In this document: positions 27,171 to 37,229 of the stretch, piece after piece | Layout: the number at the start of each line of letters is the position of its first letter | Numbering within the stretch: position 1 is the stretch's first letter | Made by a program: the position numbers and the translations under genes | The notes under the pieces: generated by a model | Seen by the model: only the letters and a program-made list of their open reading frames with translations | Told to the model about the DNA's origin: nothing | Databases searched by the model: none | DNA from: Actinoalloteichus fjordicus | GTDB taxonomy: Bacteria; Actinomycetota; Actinomycetes; Mycobacteriales; Pseudonocardiaceae | Direction of reading: 5' to 3' | NCBI RefSeq assembly: GCF_001941625.1 | Contig: NZ_CP016076.1 | Coordinates: 3,038,001-3,102,000, forward strand | Length of the DNA stretch: 64,000 bases

Positions 27171-28340
27171 ATGGACTTCTCGCTCACCGACGAACAGCAG
27201 GCGATCCGCGACACGGTCCGCGTGTTCATGGCCAAGGAGGTCATGCCGCTCGAACAGGAGGCACTGCGCCGCGAACGCCGTGGCCTGCCGGGGCTGGAAC
27301 GCGCCGAGCTGCGAGCGCTTCAGCTCAAGGCCAAGGAGTTCGGCTTCTGGGGCCTGTCGACGCCGGAACGCCACGGCGGCATGGACCTGCCCGCCGTCAC
27401 CCAGTCGCTGATCTGGACCGAGACCGGTCGCTCCCACGTGCCGTTCCGCTTCGGCGGCGACGCCGACAACATCCTCTATCACGGAACCGAACAGCAGCAG
27501 GCCGAATACCTGCTGCCCACGATCGCGGGCGATCGGCTCTCCTGCTTCGCGATCACCGAACCCAGCGCGGGCTCGGATGCGGCCAACATCAGGATGACCG
27601 CCCGCCGGGACGGCGACGACTGGATACTGCGCGGCGAGAAGGTCTTCATCACCGGCGGGAACGAGGCCGACTTCGCCATCGTCGTGGCCGTCACCGACCC
27701 CGACCTGGGCGCCAGGGGCGGCTCCACCGCCTTCCTCGTCGACCGCGAGATGGGCTGGCGATCGGAGTACATCGACACGATGGGCGAGGGCGGCCCCGCC
27801 GCGCTGGTCTTCGACGACGTCCGGGTGCCCGGCCGCAACGTCCTCGGCGAGATCGGCCAGGGCTTCACGCTGGGCATGCAGTGGATCGGCAAGGGCCGCT
27901 ACGCCATTCCCTCCCAGGGGATCGGCATCGCCGAGCGGGCGCTGGGCATGGCGGTGGAGTACGCCAACACCAGGGAGACGTTCGGCCGGACCATCGGTTC
28001 CAACCAGGCCGTCCAGTGGATGATCGCCGACTCCGAGGTGGAGCTGGAGGCGGCCAGGGCGCTCGTGCTGCGGGCCGCGTGGACCGTCGATCAGGGCATC
28101 GACCCCCGGCACGCCTCGGCCCAGGCCAAGCTGTTCGGCGCGGCCATGGTCAACCGGGTCGTCGACCGGGTGATGCAGATCCACGGCGGCATCGGCTACA
28201 CCCGTGAGCTGCCCATCGAGAAGTGGTACCGGCAGGTCCGGCTGTTCCGCATCTTCGAGGGCACCGACGAGATGCTGCGGCTGATCATCTCCCGCGACCT
28301 GTTGCGCGGACACACCAAGATCGGCGGCCACCTCGGCTGA
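27171..28340 (+). CDS. Acyl-CoA dehydrogenase
   Basis: This is a 389-residue FAD-dependent enzyme with CFAITEPSAGSDAANIRM, LRGEKVFITGG, FGRTIGSNQAVQWM and IHGGIGYTRELPIEKWYR. The catalytic Glu is at about 363 in FRIFEGTDEM, the classical position. The gene begins 62 bp after the livJ fragment and is followed 35 bp later by an acyl-CoA synthetase, so these two form a working unit: activation of an acid to its CoA ester and its first oxidation. The chain length or branching of the substrate cannot be read from sequence. Confidence 0.93.
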   Translation: MDFSLTDEQQAIRDTVRVFMAKEVMPLEQEALRRERRGLPGLERAELRALQLKAKEFGFWGLSTPERHGGMDLPAVTQSLIWTETGRSHVPFRFGGDADNILYHGTEQQQAEYLLPTIAGDRLSCFAITEPSAGSDAANIRMTARRDGDDWILRGEKVFITGGNEADFAIVVAVTDPDLGARGGSTAFLVDREMGWRSEYIDTMGEGGPAALVFDDVRVPGRNVLGEIGQGFTLGMQWIGKGRYAIPSQGIGIAERALGMAVEYANTRETFGRTIGSNQAVQWMIADSEVELEAARALVLRAAWTVDQGIDPRHASAQAKLFGAAMVNRVVDRVMQIHGGIGYTRELPIEKWYRQVRLFRIFEGTDEMLRLIISRDLLRGHTKIGGHLG

Positions 28341-28374
28341 GGTGACCTCTTCGTCGACGACTTCTGGAGGGTCC

Positions 28375-30021
28375 ATGTCTCTGTCGCTGGCCTGCATCCT
28401 GGCCGAGGCCGCCCGCACCCATCCCGATCGGGTGGCCGTGATCGACGACGCCGTCCGTCTCACCTACGCCGAGTTGTGGGCCGAGGTCCGTTCGCTGGCC
28501 GCCGGGCTGCGGGAACTCGGCGTCCGGCCGGGCGACCGGGTCGCGTTGATGGCGGCCAACTCGGCCGACTTCCCTCGCGCCTACTTCGCCGTGCTCACCG
28601 CCGGGGCCGTCGTCGTCCCGGTCCACCTGCTGCTCGCCCCGCAGGAGATCGCACATGTGCTGCGGGACAGCGGTTCGACACTGCTGCTCAGCGATCGGGC
28701 GCTCGCCCCGGCCGCCGTGCGCGGCGGCGCGGCCCTCGACCTGCCGGTGGTCACCGTCGGGGCCCCCGAGGGCGACGGGCCGCCGAGGCTGGAGGACGTC
28801 GCGGGGCGGGTGAGCCCACTGGCGACGCTGTGCACCCGGTCGGCCGAGGACCCGGCGGTGATCCTCTACACCAGCGGGACCACCGGGACGCCCAAGGGTG
28901 CCGTACTCAGCCAGCTCAACCTGGTCATGAACGCCACCGTCAACGCCTACGACGCCAACGACACCCGGCAGGTGGACGTCGTCATGGGCTGTCTGCCGCT
29001 CTTCCACGCCTTCGGGCAGACGGTCGCGATGAACACCGCGTTCCGGGTCGGCGCCACGCTCGTGCTGATGCGGCGCTTCGAGCCCGTCGCCGCGCTCGAA
29101 CTGATGGTGGAACACCACGTCACGATCTTCCACGGCGTGCCGACGATGTACGTCGCCTTGCTGGCGGCGGCCCGCACGCTGCCCCGCGCGGCGCTGCCGT
29201 CGCTGCGCCTGAGCGTCTCCGGCGGGGCCTCGCTGCCCTCGGCGGTGCTGGAGCAGTTCGAGCAGCGGTTCGAGACCACCGTCTACGAGGGCTACGGCCT
29301 GTCCGAGACCTCGCCGACCGCCACCACCAATCAGCCGAGGATGGGCACCCGGCCGGGCACCGTGGGCCATCCGATCTGGGGCGTGGAGGTGGAGATCGCC
29401 CGGCATGACGTGCTCGGGAGCATCGAACTGCTGCCGACGGGCGAGCTGGGGGAGATCGTGATCCGGGGGCACAACGTGTTCCTCGGCTATCACAACCGTC
29501 CCGAGGCGACGGCCGAGGCCGTCGTGGACGGCTGGTTCCGCAGCGGGGACCTGGGAACCAAGGACGCCGACGGCTTCATCACGGTGGTCGACCGGACCAA
29601 GGACGTCATCATCCGGGGCGGGTTCAACGTCTATCCCAGCGAGGTCGAGGACGCCCTCATGCGTCATCCGGGGATCAGGCAGGTGGCGGTGATCGGTCTG
29701 CCGCACCCTCGGCACGGGGAGGAGGTGTGCGCCGTCGTGGTGGCCGCCGATCCCGCCGCGCCGCCGACCGCCGCGCAGCTCGTGGAGTGGGCGACCGACC
29801 GCATCGGCAGACACAAGTACCCCCGGCTGGTCGAGCTGGTCTCCGAGCTGCCGCTCGGCCCCAGCGGCAAGGTCCTCAAGCGGGAGCTGCGCCGCCGGTA
29901 CGCCGCCGCCGAGTCCGAGTCCGGGGCGGGGGAGTCGGACTCGTCGGAGCCGGGAGCGCCGGCGGCGGGGGAGGCTGCGGCCGTCGCGTCGGGCGAGCAG
30001 ACCAGGCCCCACGGCGGCTGA
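28375..30021 (+). CDS. Acyl-CoA synthetase (AMP-forming)
   Basis: This is a 548-residue ANL-superfamily enzyme that activates a carboxylic acid to acyl-CoA. Motifs: ILYTSGTTGTPKGAVLSQ (P-loop), YGLSETSPT, GWFRSGDLGTKDADGF with the D/R hinge in VVDRTKDVIIRGGFNVYPSE, and the catalytic Lys in LGPSGKVLKRELR near the C-terminus. A hydrophilic tail of about 45 residues, rich in Glu, Ser and Ala, follows. The ATG has TGGAGGGT upstream. It follows the acyl-CoA dehydrogenase by 35 bp, the natural first two steps of a degradation route. Confidence 0.93.
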   Translation: MSLSLACILAEAARTHPDRVAVIDDAVRLTYAELWAEVRSLAAGLRELGVRPGDRVALMAANSADFPRAYFAVLTAGAVVVPVHLLLAPQEIAHVLRDSGSTLLLSDRALAPAAVRGGAALDLPVVTVGAPEGDGPPRLEDVAGRVSPLATLCTRSAEDPAVILYTSGTTGTPKGAVLSQLNLVMNATVNAYDANDTRQVDVVMGCLPLFHAFGQTVAMNTAFRVGATLVLMRRFEPVAALELMVEHHVTIFHGVPTMYVALLAAARTLPRAALPSLRLSVSGGASLPSAVLEQFEQRFETTVYEGYGLSETSPTATTNQPRMGTRPGTVGHPIWGVEVEIARHDVLGSIELLPTGELGEIVIRGHNVFLGYHNRPEATAEAVVDGWFRSGDLGTKDADGFITVVDRTKDVIIRGGFNVYPSEVEDALMRHPGIRQVAVIGLPHPRHGEEVCAVVVAADPAAPPTAAQLVEWATDRIGRHKYPRLVELVSELPLGPSGKVLKRELRRRYAAAESESGAGESDSSEPGAPAAGEAAAVASGEQTRPHGG

Positions 30022-30164
30022 TCGGCTGCTCTCGTTCCCAGGCCGATCGGCATCGCCGTCGGCGCCTGCGGGTCGGGCAGGCCGGACGCCGACCGCCCGC
30101 ACAGCGTTGCAGAACTCGGCGGGCCCCTGCGCGGGGCGCCCGCCCTCGTCACCGAGGAGGACTC

Positions 30165-31154
30165 GTGCGGGTCTGGCAGGTCCACGAACACGGCGAACCG
30201 GGTGCGGTGCTCGTCGAGGAGGACGTCGACGTCCCGGCACCCGGCCCAGGGCAGATTCGGGTGCGGGTGCTCGCCGCCGCCGTCAACTTCGCCGACGTCC
30301 TGCTCTGCCGGGGTCGGTACCAGGTGCGGCCGCCGCTGCCCTTCACCCCCGGCGTCGAGTTGTGCGGCGAGGTCGTCGCGATCGGGCCGGAGGCCTACGG
30401 GCACAGGGTGGGGGACCGGGTGATCGGCCTGTCGGTGCTGCCGCGCGGTGCCTTCGGCGAGTACACCGTGATGGCCGCCGAGGCCGCCCTGCCCGCTCCG
30501 GCGGTGCTCAGCGACGCGGAGGCCTCCGCGCTGTGCATCGGTTATCAGACCGGCTGGTTCGGTCTGCATCGGCGGGCGGCGCTGCGGGCGGGCGAGGTCC
30601 TGCTCGTCCATGCCGCCGCGGGCGGGGTCGGCAGCGCCGCCGTCCAGCTCGGCGCGGCGGCGGGCGCCACCGTCATCGGGGTCGTCGGCAGTGCCGCCAA
30701 GGCCGAGGTGGCGCGGGAGTCGGGGGCCGACATCGTCGTGGTGCGGGGCGAGGCGGACTTCGTCGACGTGGTGAAGGAGGCCACCGACGGCCGGGGCGCC
30801 GACGTGGTCTACGACCCCGTCGGCGGTGACTCCTACCAGCGCTCCACCAAGTGCATCGCCTTCGAGGGACGCATCGTCGTGGTGGGCTTCGCGGGCGGGG
30901 TGATCCCGCAGCCCGGCCTCAATCACGCGCTGGTGAAGAACTACTCGATCCTGGGCCTGCACTGGGGGCTGTACGCCCGCCGCGACCCGAACGCGGTGGC
31001 GGCGGCACATCTGGAGTTGAGTCGGATGGCGGGCGAGGGGACGGTGCGTCCGCTGGTCGCCGAGCGGGTCGGCCTGGCCGCCGTCCCCGATGCGCTCCAG
31101 CGGCTGGCCGACGGCCGCACGGTCGGCAGGCTCGTCGTCGAGCCGGGCCGCTGA
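30165..31154 (+). CDS. NADPH:quinone reductase-like (MDR) oxidoreductase
   Basis: This is a 329-residue zinc-less medium-chain dehydrogenase. GroES-like domain: PAPGPGQIRVRVLAAAVNFA, PFTPGVELCGEVVAIG; Rossmann part: LVHAAAGGVGSAAVQLGAA, then the typical GADVVYDPVGG and an END-region GRTVGRLVVEPG. No structural-zinc cysteine cluster is present. A GTG start with GAGGAGGACT precedes it. Such enzymes reduce enoyl or quinone substrates with NADPH; next to the acyl-CoA synthetase it may be an enoyl reductase or serve redox balance. A strong hairpin follows the stop. Confidence 0.9.
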   Translation: MRVWQVHEHGEPGAVLVEEDVDVPAPGPGQIRVRVLAAAVNFADVLLCRGRYQVRPPLPFTPGVELCGEVVAIGPEAYGHRVGDRVIGLSVLPRGAFGEYTVMAAEAALPAPAVLSDAEASALCIGYQTGWFGLHRRAALRAGEVLLVHAAAGGVGSAAVQLGAAAGATVIGVVGSAAKAEVARESGADIVVVRGEADFVDVVKEATDGRGADVVYDPVGGDSYQRSTKCIAFEGRIVVVGFAGGVIPQPGLNHALVKNYSILGLHWGLYARRDPNAVAAAHLELSRMAGEGTVRPLVAERVGLAAVPDALQRLADGRTVGRLVVEPGR

Positions 31155-31163
31155 GGGGGCGAG

Positions 31164-31185
31164 CGCCGGGCGGAGCTGCCCGGCG
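31164..31185 (+). terminator. Hairpin after the MDR gene
   Basis: CGCCGGGC (31164-31171) and GCCCGGCG (31178-31185) form a perfect 8-bp stem with a 6-nt loop, starting 10 bp after the stop of the 30165 gene. Confidence 0.65.
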
Positions 31186-31840
31186 GCGGTCCGGAGAAAG
31201 GGTTCCCTGCCGCCGGAGGAAGCCATGCCACGGCGACTCGGCGGCGGCCCACGTCTGCCTCCGTCCGTGTCGCGGCCCGGCAGGCGTGGCGGCAACGGGT
31301 CCGTCCACTATGGGCACGAGCCACTCGCGGGGACACCGGAGCTGAGCCTCGTCATGGGCAGTACGCGACCGACGGGGGGCGGCCTCGACGGTGGGCGCAG
31401 GCCGCGCCGACGGCGAACGGATTGCTCGTCGAGTCGCTGCGCCTGTTCCGCGCGGTCGAACGCGGCGGTGGGGCCGCCCCACGCCGCCCATCGCGTCGCC
31501 GCTGCGCACCGGCGAAGACGAGCCGTCGACCCCGCCGCCCGCGTTGCGTGAGCGACGCCGGAACCACGGCGACGAGCCCGGCCGAGGTGGCTCAGCATGG
31601 CGAACTCCCGCAGCGAGGGCCGATCCGCCGGTCGCCGCAGCCCAGCGGCTCCGGTCTGTCACGGTGCCCAGGAGCGCGGGCACTCCGATGTGAGCGGTCA
31701 CAGCGTGGCGCTTGCGCCTGCTGGAGCGGACCCGATGACGACGGAGCCCTGACCAGTGCCTTTCACCGGCCGTCACGGTTCAGGACGAGGGCGGGCCGGG
31801 GAACCGGCCGTGCCGTCGCCTCTTCCCCGGCACGTAACCC
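31186..31840. other. Intergenic region, no gene seen
   Basis: About 650 bp precede the LAL regulator. Short arginine-rich frames are present, one of them (plus strand near 31420, LVESLRLFRAVERGGGA) vaguely like a regulator relic, but nothing I would call a gene. Confidence 0.4.
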
Positions 31841-34800
31841 GTGCGTAACTTGATCAGGGTGATCGGAGTGCCTGACAGGGCGGTCGGTATCCGAGTACAC
31901 GGCCGGGCCGCCGAACGAACGGCGATCGACGAGCTGCGCAGGCAGGCGCGTGACGGGCGCGGCGGTGCGCTGCTCATCCTGGGTTCTCCGGGACTGGGCC
32001 GGACCACCCTGCTGGAGCACGGCGCCCGGTGCATCCCGGCTGCCACGGTGCTGCGCACCTGTGCGGTGGCCGCCGAGTCGAGTCTGCGACACAGCGGGCT
32101 GCACGCGCTGCTGCGTCCGGTCGCCGACCGGCTGCACGCCGTCGGTGACTCCCGGACCCGGCCGCTGCTGGCCGCCATGGACCTCGTCGACCAGGACGTC
32201 GACCCCGTGGATCACGAGGCGAGTGCCGTCGTTCCGGTCGTGGCCGCCGTCGACGCTCCCGCCCGGCGACCCCGCTCGGCGCGCTCTGCACCGTCGCCGG
32301 GACTCATGGCGCAGTCGGTCCCTACTCCCCGCGAGTCGCCCGAGACGGACGCGGGCCGCGTCGGCCGAGCACTGCTGCACGCGTTGGCAGGCCTGGCGGC
32401 CGAGGGCGGCCTGCTGTGCTGCGTCGACGACGCCGACCAGTTGGACCCGGCCTCCCGCGCGGCCCTCTCCTTCGCCGTCCGCCGACTGACGCCCGCCCAC
32501 GGGGTGACCGTGCTGCTGACGGCGCGCCAGGACGCCCGGCGATGGCCGCCGGAGATCCCGGTGCGCAGGCTCCGGCCGCTCACCGAGTCCGACGCCGCCG
32601 CGATGCTGGACGACCTCGTGGCAGGCCCGCTGCGACCGACGGTTCGTGAGCTGCTGCTGCACAGCGGCCGGGGCGTCCCCCGGCTCCTCACCGAACTGGT
32701 CGCCGGGCTCGCACCCGGCCAGCTCGCAGGCCTCGTCCCGCTGCCCCGGCACCTGCTGCCAGCGGCGTCGCTGTCGTGGCTGGTCAGGACCCGGCTGGAC
32801 GGGCTGCCCGGTGACACCCGGCTGCTGCTTCTACTCGCCGCAGTGGAATTGGAGATCGAGGGCGTCGTGGACGTCGGTGTCCTGCTGCGCGCGGCCGAGC
32901 GGGCCGGACTGCACCCGAGTTGCCTGGAACCCGCCGAGGCCGCGGGCCTGGTGCGGGTGGACGGACCCGGTCTCGGCTTCGCGGACCGACTCCTGCCCGA
33001 GGCCGTGTACCGGGGCGAGTCGCAGGCCAGACGTCGGTCGGCGCACGGGCTGCTGGCCGCCGTGGCGGACGATCCGGAGCGGTCGCTGCGCGCGCTGCGG
33101 CATCGCGCGGCCTGCGCCGTCGGCCCCGATGCCGCTCTGGCGGACGCGATCGAGGCGGCGGTCGACCGCGTCGGGTCCGACGGCGACGCCTGCACGGCTG
33201 CCGCGTCCGCCTGCTCGGACGCGTTGTCCAGGGCTGCGGAGCTGACCGGGGACCGGGATCGTCGCGGCGCCCGGCTGATCCGCGCCGCCGAGCACGCCTG
33301 GGCGGCGGGCCGGACCGACCAGGTCAGGTCGCTGCTCGCTCGATCCGGAGCCTCGACGAGGTCGGCGACGCTGCGGGGCCGGACCGAGTACCTCCGGGGG
33401 ATCGTCGAACTGCGGGACGGCATCGTCGAGGACGCGCGGGAGGCCCTGCTCCTGGCGGCGGCTCTGCTGAGCGAGTCTGCGCCCGGTCTGGCGGCCGAGG
33501 CGCTCGCGAAGACGGCGGAGGCCTGTTGGACGGCGGGTGATCGTCGCGGCCTGGCGACGGTGACGGGCGCCGTCGCGGCGTTGCGCGCCGATGCCCCGAC
33601 ACCGCCTCGGCGGGTGGACGACGCCGCCGGTCTGCTCCCCGTCTTGCGCGGTGATCACCGTGCCGCGACCGCCACCGTGCGCGAACTGCGCCGCCGGGCG
33701 GCGGGCGAGGCCGCGCCGGAGGTCCTGCTCGACATCGCGACCAGCGCCGCGATCCTCGGCGCATCGGCCCTGGCCAGGCAGGCGGGCAGCCGGGCGGTGG
33801 CGCGGGCCAGAGCGGGCGGTCGGACGGCGATCGTCCCTCGGGCCTTGGAACTGCTCGTCTACGCGGAGCTGCGCCTCGGTGAACATGCCAGGGCGGCCGA
33901 GCACGCCGTGGCGGGGCTGGCCGCCGCCCGGACAGCGGGGCAGGGCAACTGCGCACTGCATCTGCGGGCCGCGTTGGCGATGTCCGCCGCCGTCGCGGGG
34001 GACGCCGTCGCCTGCCGAGAGCACGCGGCCGCCGTCATCGCGACGGGCCGAGCCCGAGGACTCTCGTTGGCCGTGAGTCTGGCCGAATGGAGTCTCGCGC
34101 GGCTCGATCTGTCGCTGTCCCGCCCGAAGGAGGCGGCGGATCGACTGTTTCCGCTGGTACAGGGCAGATCCGGGCACAGTCATTTCGCGGTGCGGTTCCT
34201 GGCCGTGCCGTGTCTGGTGGAGGCCTCGGTCCTTGCCCGGGATCCTCGGCCCGTCGGCGGGCTGCTGCGGCGCTTCGAGCAGCGGGTCCGCGCGGTCGGG
34301 GACACGGTGGCCCTCGCGCAGGCGTTGCGCTGTCGGGCGCTGCTCGACGCGGACCCGGCCGAGGCGGACGCCCTGTTCGGCGCGGCACTGCGGCTGCACG
34401 AGGCCGTGGGAACGGAGTTCGAGTGCGCCAGGACCCGACGCCTGCACGGCGAGTTCCTCCGCAGGCGGCGACGCCCACGGGAGGCCAGGGAGCAGCTGCG
34501 CGGCGCGCTGCGGCATTTCGAGAGCTGTGGGGCCCGGATCTGGGCCGACCGGGTCCGGGACGAGCTGCGCGCGACGGGTGCGGCGACGGGCGGCCGAGGC
34601 GGACTGCTGGGCAGGCTCACCCCGCAGCAGCTCCGCATCTCCCGCCAGGTCGCGGCGGGCGCGACCAATCGCGAGGTCGCCTCGACGCTGTGCCTGAGCC
34701 CGCGCACCATCGACCACCACCTGCGCAACGTGTTCGCCGCGCTCGGGGTGCGGTCTCGCGTCGAGCTGGTGCACGTCCTGGCGGCGGAGACGGGCGACGA

Positions 34801-34957
34801 CGTGGTCGAGGTGCCTGCCCGCCAGGAGCCGCCCGGCGCGGCGGGGGTGCGGCGCCGCCGACCTCCGGGTGGGACGACCCCGCAGGAGACCACCCCGCAT
34901 GCGCCGCGAGGACCCGCCGTGTCCGGGTCGGGGCGACCAGGGGCGGGCCTGCGGTGA
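31841..34957 (+). CDS. LuxR-family LAL regulator with AAA domain
   Basis: This is a 1038-residue large ATP-binding regulator of the LuxR type. The N-terminal nucleotide-binding domain has a Walker A loop at 48-55, GSPGLGRT, with Arg54 where Lys is expected, and a Walker B-like GGLLCCVDDADQLD. A central tetratricopeptide-like helical region follows, and a LuxR helix-turn-helix is near residues 925-980 (LTPQQLRISRQVAAGATNRE, LCLSPRTIDHHLRNVFAALG). A 60-residue basic/proline tail follows. The GTG at 31841 is assumed; other GTGs follow at 31859 and 31868. Such proteins activate catabolic or antibiotic genes; position suggests control of the catabolic island. The Lys-to-Arg change could abolish ATP hydrolysis. 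Confidence 0.88.
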   Translation: MRNLIRVIGVPDRAVGIRVHGRAAERTAIDELRRQARDGRGGALLILGSPGLGRTTLLEHGARCIPAATVLRTCAVAAESSLRHSGLHALLRPVADRLHAVGDSRTRPLLAAMDLVDQDVDPVDHEASAVVPVVAAVDAPARRPRSARSAPSPGLMAQSVPTPRESPETDAGRVGRALLHALAGLAAEGGLLCCVDDADQLDPASRAALSFAVRRLTPAHGVTVLLTARQDARRWPPEIPVRRLRPLTESDAAAMLDDLVAGPLRPTVRELLLHSGRGVPRLLTELVAGLAPGQLAGLVPLPRHLLPAASLSWLVRTRLDGLPGDTRLLLLLAAVELEIEGVVDVGVLLRAAERAGLHPSCLEPAEAAGLVRVDGPGLGFADRLLPEAVYRGESQARRRSAHGLLAAVADDPERSLRALRHRAACAVGPDAALADAIEAAVDRVGSDGDACTAAASACSDALSRAAELTGDRDRRGARLIRAAEHAWAAGRTDQVRSLLARSGASTRSATLRGRTEYLRGIVELRDGIVEDAREALLLAAALLSESAPGLAAEALAKTAEACWTAGDRRGLATVTGAVAALRADAPTPPRRVDDAAGLLPVLRGDHRAATATVRELRRRAAGEAAPEVLLDIATSAAILGASALARQAGSRAVARARAGGRTAIVPRALELLVYAELRLGEHARAAEHAVAGLAAARTAGQGNCALHLRAALAMSAAVAGDAVACREHAAAVIATGRARGLSLAVSLAEWSLARLDLSLSRPKEAADRLFPLVQGRSGHSHFAVRFLAVPCLVEASVLARDPRPVGGLLRRFEQRVRAVGDTVALAQALRCRALLDADPAEADALFGAALRLHEAVGTEFECARTRRLHGEFLRRRRRPREAREQLRGALRHFESCGARIWADRVRDELRATGAATGGRGGLLGRLTPQQLRISRQVAAGATNREVASTLCLSPRTIDHHLRNVFAALGVRSRVELVHVLAAETGDDVVEVPARQEPPGAAGVRRRRPPGGTTPQETTPHAPRGPAVSGSGRPGAGLR

Positions 34958-35160
34958 GGCGGGTCGCCGCCTCGACAGGGTCGGGCGCCCCCGAGCGGCC
35001 GCCGGGCCGACCGTGCTCCGGGCGGCGTCGCGCCCCGCCGCGGGTCGAGCCTGCCTCCGCCGACGACCCGCCGCGCCCGGGGACCGATGCGGCGGAAGCG
35101 GCGGAAGTCCGCGAGTCGAGAGCCGTGAATCAGCGCCCATGTCGAGGTCGAGGGAGAGCC

Positions 35161-36525
35161 ATGGTGAGACCGATGACGGCGGGCCGCACGGGCGCCGAGT
35201 CGTCAGAGCCCGTCGGGCCGCCGATGTTCGGCGGCAGGCTGCGCCGCGTCGAGCCGCAGCACGGGTCGGCGTCCTCACGATCCGCCCGGCTGGACGCCCG
35301 GTCGCTGCCCGGCCTGCCCGAGGCCAGACCGCCCATCCGGTCCAGGGCGGACGGCACGGCGGTCGCGCTGCTGCACCGGACCGCCGCCGTGCTGCTCGGC
35401 GAACTCCCCGAGCTGACCGATCGGCTGGTGACCTCGCTGCGGGCGCAGGAGTCGGCCTACCGAGCGGCGGCGGTGGACCGTGATGAGCTGTGGCAGGAGG
35501 TGCACGAGTCCCTGGAGAACAACGTGCGTGCCCTGCTGCGGCCGAAGGAGACCAGGGAGCCCGCGCGGCGGTGCTCTTGGCGGATCGGCGCGCTGCGTGC
35601 CGAACAGGGCATTCCGCTGGACGCGCTGCTGCACGCCTTCCGGCTGGGCGGCGGCATCGTCTGGCAGGGCCTGGTGGAGACCGCGACCCGGAACGATCCC
35701 GACGACGTCCACCTGCTCGTCCACGTGGCGGCTGACGTCTGGAACTTCGTCGACGAGCACTGTGGACTGGTCGCCGAGGCCTACCGGCAGGTGGAGACCA
35801 GGCTGACCAGGCGCCGCCACGAGCGGCTGCGGGCCCTGGTGGGAGCCGTGCTCGACGGGGCTGCGCGCATCGCCGACGTCCCGGCGGTCGCCGCCGCGCT
35901 CGACCTGCCGGAACACGGCCGCTACGCGGTGGTCGTCGTGACCGGCGGCGAACGCAGCTCCTACCGGGGCTCCTTCCTACCGCCGGAGGTCGCGGGCGCG
36001 CGGATCGTCTGGCACATCGGCGCGGAGTCCGATCGGGGCATCGTGCTGCTCGGCGCCGAACGCGGCCTCGAGGAACTGGCCCGATCGCTGCGGGTTCCCG
36101 CAGGCGGGCGAGCGGGCATCAGCCCGGTGGCGGGCGGACTCGCGGCGCTGGGCTCGGCCTGTCGGCTCGCCGAGATCGCGGTGACCACCTGCACTCGGGA
36201 CGGCGAGGCGGCGCTGCTGCACGACCACCTGCCCGCCGCAATGGCCGTCTCCTGCCCGGATCTGGGCGCCGCGCTCGTCGAGCGCGCCCTCGGCCCCGTC
36301 CTCGCGCTGGACGCGCCCGACCGGGAACTGCTGCTGTCGACGGTGACCGCCTGGCTCGACAGCGACGGATCGGCGCTGCGAGCAGGCAGTCTGCTGTTCT
36401 GCCACCGCAACACCGTGCTCAACCGACTACGCCGCTTCGAGCAGCTCACCGGCCGATCGCTGAACCGGCCCCGCGACCTCGTTGAGCTGTCCCTCGCGCT
36501 GGAGGCCCGCCGAGTCTTGCCGTGA
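35161..36525 (+). CDS. PucR-type (CdaR-like) transcriptional regulator
   Basis: This is a 454-residue regulator. The N-terminal half has a RsbR/DUF-like helical region (LRAQESAYRAAAVDRDELWQ, HESLENNVRALL); the C-terminal end is a PucR helix-turn-helix (FCHRNTVLNRLRRFEQLTGR, LNRPRDLVELSLALEARRVL). The ATG at 35161 is preceded by GAGGGAGAGCC. Relatives regulate purine, sugar and fatty-acid degradation. It is convergent with the beta-oxidation operon (MaoC stop at 36624) and follows the LAL gene, so it is a candidate second regulator of the island. Confidence 0.88.
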   Translation: MVRPMTAGRTGAESSEPVGPPMFGGRLRRVEPQHGSASSRSARLDARSLPGLPEARPPIRSRADGTAVALLHRTAAVLLGELPELTDRLVTSLRAQESAYRAAAVDRDELWQEVHESLENNVRALLRPKETREPARRCSWRIGALRAEQGIPLDALLHAFRLGGGIVWQGLVETATRNDPDDVHLLVHVAADVWNFVDEHCGLVAEAYRQVETRLTRRRHERLRALVGAVLDGAARIADVPAVAAALDLPEHGRYAVVVVTGGERSSYRGSFLPPEVAGARIVWHIGAESDRGIVLLGAERGLEELARSLRVPAGGRAGISPVAGGLAALGSACRLAEIAVTTCTRDGEAALLHDHLPAAMAVSCPDLGAALVERALGPVLALDAPDRELLLSTVTAWLDSDGSALRAGSLLFCHRNTVLNRLRRFEQLTGRSLNRPRDLVELSLALEARRVLP

Positions 36526-36623
36526 GGCCCTCTCCGGCGGGCGGCGGGCGGCGGGCGGGCCGGCGTCGCGGCGGGCCGGGCCCGCACGGGCGGCCGAGGA
36601 GTGGCCGCGCCGTGCGAGCGAGA

Positions 36624-37229
36624 TCACTCGGCCGGGTACAGCCGGGAGACGGTCTGCGCGACACAGCACGGGCGCTCGGCGTCTCGCGCCGTGACGGTGA
36701 CGGTCGCGACGAGCTGGAGGGCGCCGTCTCCGAGCGGCGTCGCCTCGTCGATCCGGCTGGTGGCCCGGACCGCGCTGCCGGTGCGCAGCGGTGCCGGGAA
36801 CCGCACGCGGTTGAGTCCGTAGTTCACCCCGGTCCGCACGCCCGCCACCCGGTACAGGCCCCGGTTGAGCATCGGCAGCAGCGACAGGGTCAGGTAGCCG
36901 TGCGCGACGGTCCCGCCGAACGGGCCGTCCGCCGCCCGCTCCGGATCGGTGTGAATCCACTGTCGATCCTCGGTGGCCTCGGCGAAGGCGTCGACGCGGG
37001 CCTGCTCGATCGACTCCCACGGGCCGGGGCCGATCACGATGCCCACCGCCTCGGACAGCTCGGCGAACGAGGCGAAGACGCGCAACGGGACCGCGTCCGA
37101 GGTCGGCTCCGGAGCCGCCGACCGCGCGCCCGCCCCGACCGCCGCGTCACCCGCTCCGGCCGGGTCCTGGGAAACCGCCGCACGTGGGCCGGGAACGCGA
37201 TCGTCTTCGGCATCGCCTCGGGCGGTCAC
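36624..37229 (-). CDS. MaoC-family dehydratase (enoyl-CoA hydratase 2 type)
   Basis: This is a 201-residue hot-dog-fold hydratase. The catalytic pattern appears as EDRQWIHTDPERA (Asp and His) followed by GGTVAHGYLTLSLLP; the C-terminal half has PAPLRTGSAVRATSR and an ARDAERPCCVAQTVSRL strand. The GTG at 37229 overlaps the SDR stop as GTGA, suggesting translational coupling; that gives a 45-residue proline/alanine-rich leader. A shorter form starting at TTG 37085 (about 153 residues) would match the usual length. It probably hydrates the enoyl-CoA produced by the neighbouring acyl-CoA dehydrogenase. Confidence 0.87.
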   Translation of the reverse strand: MTARGDAEDDRVPGPRAAVSQDPAGAGDAAVGAGARSAAPEPTSDAVPLRVFASFAELSEAVGIVIGPGPWESIEQARVDAFAEATEDRQWIHTDPERAADGPFGGTVAHGYLTLSLLPMLNRGLYRVAGVRTGVNYGLNRVRFPAPLRTGSAVRATSRIDEATPLGDGALQLVATVTVTARDAERPCCVAQTVSRLYPAE

